Under the pieces are notes generated by a model. It had not been told where the DNA came from and did no database searches. It was given only the letters and a program-made list of their open reading frames with translations. A stretch of 12,052 bases of DNA from Candidatus Aminicenantota bacterium (GTDB lineage: Bacteria; Acidobacteriota; Aminicenantia; JAMOAD01), in the NCBI GenBank assembly GCA_027070475.1, contig JALXDT010000295.1, positions 1 to 12,052 of the forward strand, given 5' to 3'. This document shows positions 6,662-12,052 of the stretch, in pieces. The translations under genes and the position numbers were made by a program. Each line of letters opens with the position of its first letter. Positions within the stretch are counted from its first letter, which is position 1.

Positions 6662-7914
6662 TTCCATAACCTCCTAAAAAAGAATGCACCTAAGTAGCCC
6701 CCTATAAATAGGAATATCATAAATAGCCATCCTCCCGGTGAAAAGACAGAACCACCAGAAAGTGCCATTGAAGAGGTGCATCCCCCTGCAACTCTTGTTG
6801 CAAAACCTACAATAATACCTCCGATAACAGCATAAACCAATCTCTGAAAATCATTTATCTTTTCCCCTCTTTCAATTCTGAATCTGAATTTATGATGGGC
6901 AAGAAACATTGCAAAAAGAGTTCCTGCTATAACCCCCAATCCCATAAAAACAAGAAAATTCCACAAAGGATAAACTCCCCAGTAATGTCCCATATATGAA
7001 TGGTTTTTAACACTCTCGGGGGCAAAAGCTCCTAAAATTGCCACAAGAGTTCTTTGAACAAATCCGGATGAGCCCAAACCAAAACCTGTAAGATAAAAAG
7101 AGAAGAAAAGAACAATTCCCAGAAATATACCAGCTTTTATCGGTGGTAAATCTTTTTTCGGAGGAAGTTCCTCTGGTTTATCCAATCCCTTTTTCTTTTT
7201 CCTCCAGAACTTATAGTGATGATGATAGGCAAAGTATTCTGAAACATAGCCGTGAATCATACCGAAAAAGCCTTCCTGTTCTGGGGGATATAGAAGAGCC
7301 ATATAAATATGAACAGAAAGTCCCATCACAACTAACCCAACAGCTCCGAAATGAATTATAATCGCCCATCTGATTAGTGAAGGAGATAGAAGATGAAATG
7401 CCATTATAAATCCAGTGATAATTATTACTGGCACCATCAGAGCCACCACCTGAGCAAAGAGTTTTTGCCCTCCATTATAGGCATCCTGAGGAGGATAATG
7501 AACCTTTTTTCCTAATACAACTTCTTCAAATTTTGCTTTTAACCATCCAATATCATCCTTGGTGATTCCGAAGATCTCCTTTAAAGTCGGTTTAAGGTAT
7601 CTTCTCCAGCCAAACAGAGCATATAAAGTTAAAACGATAGCCCAGAGGACACCGACAAAAATGTGAGTTCTTATTATGTTTCCTCGTGTCCCGTAAATAT
7701 CGCTTACAATTTTTGTAAAAAATTTCGGCATAAAGGCATAGTTTAAAGAGACAATAAGAGCAGCACCTGTTATCAATTCTGTTAACCAGACCAGCATGTT
7801 GAACCAGTGGAGAAATACAGTTGCCACATCATGCTTTTTTATTTTCTTTGACTTTAATTCTTCCTTTTCTTCCGGTGTAAGAGGAAGATATTTTTCCAAA
7901 AGCTCATTCCTCAT
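6658..7914 (-). CDS. Fusion of FDH-gamma/PhsC-type dihaem cytochrome b with a YeeE/YedE (PmpA-like) half
   Basis: This encodes a 418-residue membrane protein in two parts. Residues about 26-240 match the gamma subunit of formate dehydrogenase-N: four helices with candidate haem ligands His36, His84, His188 and His202 (the last pair 14 apart, as in FdnI), and YNGGQK (146-151) at the quinone site, where FdnI has Asn110 and Gly112. PhsC of thiosulfate reductase is also a cytochrome b. After a charged linker (KKKKGLDKPEELPPKKDLPP) come about four more helices, ending in RVAGGCTSSMALSGG (374-388, Cys379) and a final glycine-rich helix, the first-half motif of YeeE/YedE transporters. It probably takes electrons from quinol and passes them to the iron-sulfur subunit. 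AGGAGG lies 6 nt before the ATG at 7914 and abuts an in-frame GTG at 7920, so 7914 is the start. It overlaps the upstream gene by 11 bp. Confidence 0.88.
   Translation of the reverse strand: MRNELLEKYLPLTPEEKEELKSKKIKKHDVATVFLHWFNMLVWLTELITGAALIVSLNYAFMPKFFTKIVSDIYGTRGNIIRTHIFVGVLWAIVLTLYALFGWRRYLKPTLKEIFGITKDDIGWLKAKFEEVVLGKKVHYPPQDAYNGGQKLFAQVVALMVPVIIITGFIMAFHLLSPSLIRWAIIIHFGAVGLVVMGLSVHIYMALLYPPEQEGFFGMIHGYVSEYFAYHHHYKFWRKKKKGLDKPEELPPKKDLPPIKAGIFLGIVLFFSFYLTGFGLGSSGFVQRTLVAILGAFAPESVKNHSYMGHYWGVYPLWNFLVFMGLGVIAGTLFAMFLAHHKFRFRIERGEKINDFQRLVYAVIGGIIVGFATRVAGGCTSSMALSGGSVFSPGGWLFMIFLFIGGYLGAFFFRRLWK
6670..6675 (-). promoter_or_regulatory. Ribosome binding site of the YeeE/YedE half gene, inside the fusion gene
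   Basis: AGGAGG encodes an Arg-Arg pair five residues from the end of the cytochrome b fusion (FRRLWK). Its spacing is 2 nt to the ATG at 6667 and 8 nt to the ATG at 6661, which selects 6661. Confidence 0.75.
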
Positions 7915-8638
7915 CTTCACCCTCCTTTTCTCCCTGATTTATCTGGAAGAGAAAGGCAACAAGACTTCCGATAAATGTTGCCCCTGCTCCTAAGATCACA
8001 AATGGTCTTAAAATATTTGACCATATTTTTGCAGGGAGTGTATCTTTTTTCTTAGGTGGATATGTTTTTATTATGGCTTCCACCTTGCTTCTTCTTCCCT
8101 TATAGTAAACATTAGGTCCGGGATTTATCTCTTTTGTTGCAATAACATAAGTATTACCCTCGCTTATCTTTTTACTTATGTATGAATCTTTGTTCTCAAG
8201 ATCTCCGAAAACCTTTGCCGATACAATACAGGTTTTGACACAAGCGGGATCCTCTTCTCCCAAACGGGGAAAACAAAAATCACATTTTTCCACTTTTTTT
8301 GTAACAGGATTGATAAACCTTGCATCATAAGGGCAAGCCTCTACACAGTAGCCACAACCAATACATAGGTCATAATCAACAAGAACAATTCCTGTTTCAG
8401 TATCTTTAAAAGTTGCTTGAGTAGGACATGCCGGGACACAAGGTGGGTTATCGCAATGATTACACTGCCCGACATAGGAAGTGAAAACCATCTCATCTTT
8501 AACCTGAACAGGTCCTATATGTTTAACCCAGGTTCTGAAATAATCTTCAGGAGTTTGCCATTGAGCCTTACAGGCTACCATACAAGCCTGACACCCAACA
8601 CATCGGTCAAGATCAATGACCATACCATATTTAGCCAT
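7904..8638 (-). CDS. Four-cluster iron-sulfur subunit of the molybdoenzyme (PhsB/FdnH-like)
   Basis: This encodes a 244-residue electron-transfer subunit. Sixteen cysteines form four ferredoxin-type [4Fe-4S] motifs: Cys13/16/19/23, Cys59/62/67/71, Cys92/95/98/102 and Cys119/122/133/137. That is the layout of DmsB, PsrB, PhsB and FdnH. A hydrophobic helix near the C-terminus (about 208-234) and an acidic tail (GEKEGEDEE) resemble the membrane anchor of FdnH. No signal peptide is present; such subunits usually travel with the Tat-exported catalytic subunit. It would pass electrons from the cytochrome b to the catalytic subunit. The ATG at 8638 has AGGAGG 6 nt upstream and overlaps the catalytic subunit's stop by one base (TAATG); a TTG at 8644 abuts the ribosome binding site and is unlikely. 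Confidence 0.93.
   Translation of the reverse strand: MAKYGMVIDLDRCVGCQACMVACKAQWQTPEDYFRTWVKHIGPVQVKDEMVFTSYVGQCNHCDNPPCVPACPTQATFKDTETGIVLVDYDLCIGCGYCVEACPYDARFINPVTKKVEKCDFCFPRLGEEDPACVKTCIVSAKVFGDLENKDSYISKKISEGNTYVIATKEINPGPNVYYKGRRSKVEAIIKTYPPKKKDTLPAKIWSNILRPFVILGAGATFIGSLVAFLFQINQGEKEGEDEE
7921..7926 (-). promoter_or_regulatory. Ribosome binding site of the cytochrome b fusion gene
   Basis: AGGAGG lies inside the last codons of the iron-sulfur subunit gene. It is 6 nt from the ATG at 7914 and directly touches the GTG at 7920-7918, so the shorter form starting MRNELL is favoured. Confidence 0.75.
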
Positions 8639-10956
8639 TAGCAACCTCCTTCTTCCTCTTCTTGCCCACCACCAACGGGCAGAGGAGCAGTTAATTTTAT
8701 CTTAATTTCCTTTTCAGGTTTTTTCTTAAACCCTGAAGGCTTTTGTTTAATAACAGGAAAATCTATCTCCTTTCCATCCTTTATAATTTTCACAAAATTT
8801 ATCCTCTTAGCCATTCCTCCCATTATGGGGTCAAGCTTTATTTTTGTAATCAAAGCATTCTCAAACATTCCCTTTTTATAAGCAAGTCTTAAAAAAGGAG
8901 ATTGGGTTCCGAATCCATGATAGGTGTGCACCATATCGGGTCTTATCCCGGGAGTGACCTTTAATTTTACAGGATCCGAAATTACACCATCCTGATTTTT
9001 CAATCTTACATACTCTCCATCCTTTAATCCCATCTTTTTTGCAGCCTCTTCATTTATCCACAGATCATTTTCAGGGTTTAGAGTATGGAGCCATTTATTA
9101 TTTTCAGTTCTTGAAAATGTATGTACAGGAGATCTTCCATAACTTAATCTTGCCCACCCTTTAGGAGGTTCTTCGACAGGTTCGTATTTGGGTATCGGGT
9201 CTTTATCATTTAAACTTAACTTGTTTGAGTACAATTCAATTTTACCTGAAGGTGTGGGGAACCTGTAATTTTCTCCGACATCCTCAAGAAAAGGTTTCCC
9301 CTCATATCTATATATACCGCCTGCTTTTTCAACTTTTTTAAGGTTTGTTCCAAGTGAAGAGAGAGCAAGATTAAGATAATCTTCCATCGTTTCACATGGA
9401 AAACAATCTTTAAGCCCCAATCTTTTAGCCAGCTCACTTACAATGTAGAAAGCATCTTTACTCTCATACAAAGGTTGAACCACTGGTCTTCTTATCTGAA
9501 TAAAGGGTGTTCTTGAATCGGCGACCATAAAAGGAATATCGTATCTTTCCAGATATGTTGCCTCAGGTAACACTATGTCCGCATAAAGAGAAGGTTCGGT
9601 CGGTTTAATATCAACAACAACCATAAAATCAAGTTTATTGATAGCTTTGATTGTTTTCTGAGGATTTGGTGTATTATGAATTACATTGGAGCCATAAACA
9701 ATCCACATTTTTACTTCATCATTTAAAGTGGCCTCCCTGATACACTCTGTTGTTGTTTCAATAAAAGGATACTCACTTGTATCGCAGAGGTAATCTTCTT
9801 CTTCTACTTTATTGGGGCACGGGCAACCTTTTAATTTTATTTTTGTCGGGAAAAAATATCCTCCTCTTCTTCCCACTGCTCCTAAGATTGAAGCCAAAAT
9901 TGCAAGGGCTCTGACTCTCTGCGTATCATTTCCATACCAGGTTGACTGTCTTCCGGGAAAGATTGTAACAGCAGGCTTACTTTTACCAAAAAGCTCAGCA
10001 ATCTCAATAATTATTTCCTTCTTTATTTCAGTAATCTTTTCAGCCCACTCGGGAGTATAATTTTTCACTTCTTCTTTTAATTTATCAAAACCATAGGTGT
10101 ATTTATCAACGAATTCCTTGTCATAGAGGTTGTGCTGAATAATATAATTAATAAGAGTGAGTATTAGGGCAGTATCAGTTCCCGGTTTAATCGGAAGCCA
10201 GTAGTCAGATTTTCCGGCTATCATTGAAAATCTCGGGTCGACAGTTATCAATTTTGCCTTTCTGCCTTCAACTGCCTCTATGAATTCCTTTACAAGAGAT
10301 GTGTGAACATTCTCACCGATATGAGAACCAATCAACAAAATAGCTTTTGCATTGATCAAATCAACTCTTTCGGGAGATCCGGCTCCCATACCGAAGGTAA
10401 GTTCAAAAGCCACATCTCTATTCCCTCTGCATTGATCAAAAGAGGCATGAGCGATTCTATCTGTCCCGAAATTTTTCAAGAGCTTTCTCATCGGAATTGA
10501 AGAGGAACCATGAGAAAGATTGGCTATACTACGAGCTCCATACTTTTTCTTAAACTCTTTCATCTTTTCAGCAATGGTATCAAGTGCCTCTTTCCAGGAA
10601 ATCCTTTTCCACTTAGGTTTACCTCTTTCCCCAACATTCAGAAGCGGATACTTTAACCTGTCAGGATCATAGAGCTGCATTATCCCGGAATTTCCTCTCG
10701 CACAGATTTTTTCACCATTGTGAGGATTCAAAGGGTTTCCTTCAATTTTTAGAAGTCTTCCATCCTTAACCTTTCCGATAATACCGCATTTCCAGAAACA
10801 CATTTCACAAACAGAAGGAATTAACTCAACATTCTCTTTTCCTGCTTTTCCCGGAGGGAATTTTTTAAAAACATAGGAATAATCTGTGACTCCTACCGCT
10901 CCTGCTCCAAGGAGCGATCTTTTAAAAAATTCACGACGGGATATCGGTTTTCCCAT
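8638..10956 (-). CDS. Molybdopterin oxidoreductase catalytic subunit, thiosulfate/polysulfide reductase type
   Basis: This encodes a 772-residue enzyme of the DMSO reductase (complex iron-sulfur molybdoenzyme) family. It starts with a twin-arginine export signal (SRREFFKRS, 6-14), placing it outside the cytoplasmic membrane. Cys50, Cys53, Cys57 and Cys85 (C-x2-C-x3-C...C) hold the FS0 [4Fe-4S] cluster. Cys176 in SFDQCRGNRD is the likely Mo/W ligand, which fits the PhsA/PsrA group and not the Sec/Cys-His pattern of formate dehydrogenases. SHIGENVHTS and DYWLPIKPGTD are typical of thiosulfate/polysulfide reductases. The C-terminal cofactor-binding domain follows (about 610-720). Odd features are a cysteine cluster (378, 380, 391 and 405) and the ending QEEEEGGC. 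The ATG has GGAG 7 nt upstream and overlaps the chaperone gene by 26 bp. Thiosulfate, polysulfide and tetrathionate remain possible substrates. Confidence 0.9.
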   Translation of the reverse strand: MGKPISRREFFKRSLLGAGAVGVTDYSYVFKKFPPGKAGKENVELIPSVCEMCFWKCGIIGKVKDGRLLKIEGNPLNPHNGEKICARGNSGIMQLYDPDRLKYPLLNVGERGKPKWKRISWKEALDTIAEKMKEFKKKYGARSIANLSHGSSSIPMRKLLKNFGTDRIAHASFDQCRGNRDVAFELTFGMGAGSPERVDLINAKAILLIGSHIGENVHTSLVKEFIEAVEGRKAKLITVDPRFSMIAGKSDYWLPIKPGTDTALILTLINYIIQHNLYDKEFVDKYTYGFDKLKEEVKNYTPEWAEKITEIKKEIIIEIAELFGKSKPAVTIFPGRQSTWYGNDTQRVRALAILASILGAVGRRGGYFFPTKIKLKGCPCPNKVEEEDYLCDTSEYPFIETTTECIREATLNDEVKMWIVYGSNVIHNTPNPQKTIKAINKLDFMVVVDIKPTEPSLYADIVLPEATYLERYDIPFMVADSRTPFIQIRRPVVQPLYESKDAFYIVSELAKRLGLKDCFPCETMEDYLNLALSSLGTNLKKVEKAGGIYRYEGKPFLEDVGENYRFPTPSGKIELYSNKLSLNDKDPIPKYEPVEEPPKGWARLSYGRSPVHTFSRTENNKWLHTLNPENDLWINEEAAKKMGLKDGEYVRLKNQDGVISDPVKLKVTPGIRPDMVHTYHGFGTQSPFLRLAYKKGMFENALITKIKLDPIMGGMAKRINFVKIIKDGKEIDFPVIKQKPSGFKKKPEKEIKIKLTAPLPVGGGQEEEEGGC
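8645..8650 (-). promoter_or_regulatory. Ribosome binding site of the iron-sulfur subunit gene
   Basis: AGGAGG overlaps the Gly-Gly codons at the end of the catalytic subunit (EEGGC). It is 6 nt from the ATG at 8638 and directly adjoins the in-frame TTG at 8644, so the ATG is the start. Confidence 0.75.
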
Positions 10957-11482
10957 TTCTTAACTCCTTTAATCTATTTTTTAAAAAAGTATTTATGTTT
11001 TCGGAAATAAAATAATAGAAGCCTGTTTCATCGCTTTCCTTAACCTTTTGAGAAAACTTCCCAAACCATGGTAAAAAGTGTTCTTCTAAAAATTCTCTTT
11101 CAATTTCAGCTTTTTCATCATTTAATAAGTTAGAAAGGAAAACAAGCTCATAAATTAAATAATCCGGCGGAAAATCCCTTGCCTCTATCAAATATTCGGC
11201 TTTTTTGTAGTAATTTTCAACTTCATTATAAATATCACCGGAGCTCAAATAAAAAGAGGCAAAGGGAGGTGCAGGAACAAAAGGATGAGCATTAATAAAT
11301 AGCTTTGTATACTCCAGTTCAAGAGTCTCAAGCTTCGGTATCTCCGAAGGATAACTGTTTTTCACTATTTTAAGAAAATCATCAAAAAGAGATAAGGCAG
11401 CCCTTTTAGGATAATCAAGAAGATTAACAAAAAGTAAATAAAAATTAGCCTCCATCATTATTCTTTTCACACTCTTTTTCAT
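10931..11482 (-). CDS. TorD-family molybdoenzyme maturation chaperone
   Basis: This encodes a 183-residue, mostly helical cytoplasmic protein. TorD/DmsD-family features are visible: LELEYTKLFINAHPFVPAPPFASFYLS (54-80), resembling the EYtrLF...P.pPyeS.y region of the family; DFPPDYLIYELVFLSNLL (103-120), resembling the DElPDHla.eLeFm motif; and FLEEHFLPWFGKF (131-143). Such chaperones bind the Tat signal and help insert the molybdenum cofactor, so the client is almost certainly the catalytic subunit encoded next, whose gene it overlaps by 26 bp. The start is uncertain: the ATG at 11482 has no clear ribosome binding site, and ATGs at 11458 and 11455 also precede the conserved part. The gene overlaps the regulator gene by 38 bp from 11482 or about 11-14 bp from the later ATGs, so coupled translation is likely. 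Confidence 0.85.
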   Translation of the reverse strand: MKKSVKRIMMEANFYLLFVNLLDYPKRAALSLFDDFLKIVKNSYPSEIPKLETLELEYTKLFINAHPFVPAPPFASFYLSSGDIYNEVENYYKKAEYLIEARDFPPDYLIYELVFLSNLLNDEKAEIEREFLEEHFLPWFGKFSQKVKESDETGFYYFISENINTFLKNRLKELRNGKTDIPS

Positions 11483-11795
11483 TCAAAAAGTGATGTCTAT
11501 CCTTTGAGATTTTAATCACCAAGTCCATCATCATTCTTATAATCTTTAATATTTCAGGATGAGCAATATAATAATAGATAAAGTTTCCGACCTTTTCCCT
11601 TCCCAACACACCTATTTTGTAAAGAGCTCCCAAGTGATTTGATAGATTACTGCGAGAAAGCCCCGTAGCTTCATAAATCTGAGATACATTCATCTTGTTT
11701 CGTCCGATAGTTTCGAGTATTTTTAATCTTGAGGGAGTTGTTATTGTGCGACAAATCAGAGAATAATACTCATAAAAGCTATCATTGCTTGCCAT
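11445..11795 (-). CDS. ArsR-family winged-helix transcriptional regulator
   Basis: This encodes a 116-residue DNA-binding protein, the usual length for ArsR repressors. Segments in order are TPSRLKILETIGR (20-32), the helix-turn-helix NVSQIYEATGLSRSNLSNHLGALYKIGVL (36-64) and a beta-wing with REKVGNFIYYYIAHPEI (66-82). Only two cysteines occur: Cys15 in the first helix and Cys109 near the C-terminus in the HHFLNEKECE tail. The classic metal-box motif ELCVCDL is absent (here MNVSQIYEA). It probably controls the reductase operon it heads and may sense sulfur species or metal; the ligand is not readable from sequence. An in-frame TAG lies two codons before the ATG, so no upstream start is possible, and there is no ribosome binding site; the mRNA appears leaderless. 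Confidence 0.88.
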   Translation of the reverse strand: MASNDSFYEYYSLICRTITTPSRLKILETIGRNKMNVSQIYEATGLSRSNLSNHLGALYKIGVLGREKVGNFIYYYIAHPEILKIIRMMMDLVIKISKDRHHFLNEKECEKNNDGG

Positions 11796-11800
11796 AGTCT

Positions 11801-11829
11801 AATATATGAAATATTTTTCAAAATGTCAA
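11801..11829 (-). promoter_or_regulatory. Strong sigma70-type promoter of the sulfur reductase operon
   Basis: On the minus strand a perfect TTGACA (11829-11824), a 17-bp spacer and TATATT (11806-11801) form a near-consensus promoter. The -10 box ends only 5 nt before the ATG of the regulator at 11795, so transcription should begin at or beside the start codon. Confidence 0.8.
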
Positions 11830-11837
11830 TATTTTGT

Positions 11838-11859
11838 TAATTCATTAATTAATGAATTA
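11838..11859. promoter_or_regulatory. 22-bp perfect AT palindrome, candidate operator of the ArsR-type regulator
   Basis: Each half site is TAATTCATTAA, with no spacer and no mismatch. It lies 8 bp upstream of the -35 box. Outer arms CAATATT (11827-11833) and AATATTG (11862-11868) extend it to an imperfect 42-bp inverted repeat whose left arm overlaps the -35. ArsR-family dimers bind such AT-rich palindromes, and autoregulation is common; the binding itself is inferred. Confidence 0.6.
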
Positions 11860-11903
11860 GTAATATTGTTTCATCCATTTAAAACAACCGTAGGGGCAAG
11901 ATT

Positions 11904-11921
11904 AGCCATGGGCTCATGGCT
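11904..11921. repeat. Short hairpin with a competing alternative stem
   Basis: AGCCATG and CATGGCT pair as a 7-bp stem around the loop GGCT. An overlapping stem, GCTCA (11912-11916) with TGAGC (11923-11927), would exclude the first. No function is evident. Confidence 0.45.
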
Positions 11922-11927
11922 TTGAGC

Positions 11928-11970
11928 TGAATCGTGAATAGTGAATTGGGAATCGGGGAATTGTGAATTG
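11928..11970. repeat. Six degenerate heptamer repeats (consensus TGAATTG)
   Basis: Six units read in order: TGAATCG, TGAATAG, TGAATTG, GGAATCG, then one extra G, GGAATTG and TGAATTG. GAAT is invariant in all six, and the sixth base is C, A or T. The array fills the space between the internal hairpin and the terminal palindrome of the repeat element. Confidence 0.75.
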
Positions 11971-11977
11971 GTTTAAT

Positions 11978-12018
11978 ATATCTTGTAGGGGCAATTCATG
12001 AATTGCCCCTACAGATAT
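11978..12018. repeat. Long hairpin with GTAGGGGC...GCCCCTAC arms
   Basis: Positions 11984-12013 are a perfect 30-bp palindrome, with arms TGTAGGGGCAATTCA. It is extended by ATATC and GATAT after a single unpaired T, giving 41 bp in all. It could act as a dispersed repeat, a transcription barrier from a gene beyond the right edge, or a protein target. There is no long U tract on either side, so it is not a textbook terminator. Confidence 0.7.
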
Positions 12019-12052
12019 TTATAATCGAATACAAACAACAGTAGTGGTACAC

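Larger units (their letters stand above)
11890..12012. repeat. Small non-coding repeat element bounded by 10-bp inverted repeats
   Basis: GTAGGGGCAA at 11890-11899 and its exact reverse complement TTGCCCCTAC at 12003-12012 bracket 123 bp. Inside lie a hairpin, a heptamer array and a second copy of GTAGGGGCAA (11985-11994) that forms the terminal palindrome. The GC-rich arms stand out in this AT-rich setting. No coding frame and no clear target-site duplication are visible. It may be a miniature inverted-repeat or REP-type element. Confidence 0.5.

Noticed and set aside
9216..9437. 73-residue minus-strand frame inside the catalytic subunit gene
   Set aside because: It is an out-of-frame shadow of a gene with clear family motifs across the same bases.
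8638..10956. Reading the operon as a formate dehydrogenase, since the B subunit and cytochrome b resemble FdnH and FdnI
   Set aside because: The catalytic subunit lacks the Sec/Cys-His motif of formate dehydrogenases, has Cys176 in a CRGN context, and sits with rhodanese and YeeE/YedE genes and a TorD-type chaperone, which fits a sulfur-compound reductase better.
11890..12018. CRISPR array
   Set aside because: The units are 7 bp and contiguous with no spacers, and the longer palindrome occurs once; nothing fits the repeat-spacer pattern.

Overview
The window is AT-rich, low-GC bacterial DNA. Every convincing gene is on the minus strand, so the natural reading order runs from high to low coordinates. 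The genes point to a Gram-negative-type anaerobe with a secretin-based type IV pilus and a quinone-linked molybdenum or tungsten sulfur reductase. The proteins are rich in Lys, Glu and Ile. I cannot name the phylum from the sequence; an uncultivated anaerobic lineage is likely.

Region A (12052 to about 5630) is a sulfur-respiration operon. It starts with a 257-bp non-coding stretch holding a small repeat element (10-bp terminal inverted repeats, a degenerate heptamer array and a strong GC hairpin), a 22-bp AT palindrome and a near-consensus sigma70-type promoter. Then follow an ArsR-family regulator, a TorD-family chaperone, a Tat-exported molybdopterin catalytic subunit of the thiosulfate/polysulfide reductase type, a four-cluster iron-sulfur subunit with a C-terminal anchor, a formate-dehydrogenase-gamma-type dihaem cytochrome b fused to one half of a YeeE/YedE (PmpA-like) sulfur transporter, a free second YeeE/YedE half (PmpB-like), and an exported single-domain rhodanese. 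Most junctions overlap or are very short. The inferred job is quinol-driven reduction of a sulfur compound outside the cytoplasmic membrane, with sulfur transport physically tied to the electron-input subunit.

Region B (5593 to 3515) has a Gfo/Idh/MocA-family oxidoreductase, 36 bp after the rhodanese gene and so possibly at the tail of the same transcript, and an E. coli FbaB-type class I fructose-bisphosphate aldolase. The aldolase has its own promoter, which overlaps an AT-only hairpin that may terminate the upstream transcript.

Region C (3318 to 1) is the type IV pilus alignment operon pilM-pilN-pilO-pilP-pilQ. The genes are tightly packed and pilQ runs off the left edge. A candidate promoter lies in the 196-bp gap before pilM.

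The most notable points are the cytochrome b-YeeE/YedE fusion with its separate partner half, an apparently leaderless regulator mRNA beside a perfect palindrome, and repeated Shine-Dalgarno sequences embedded in the last codons of the preceding gene, which reset four start codons.
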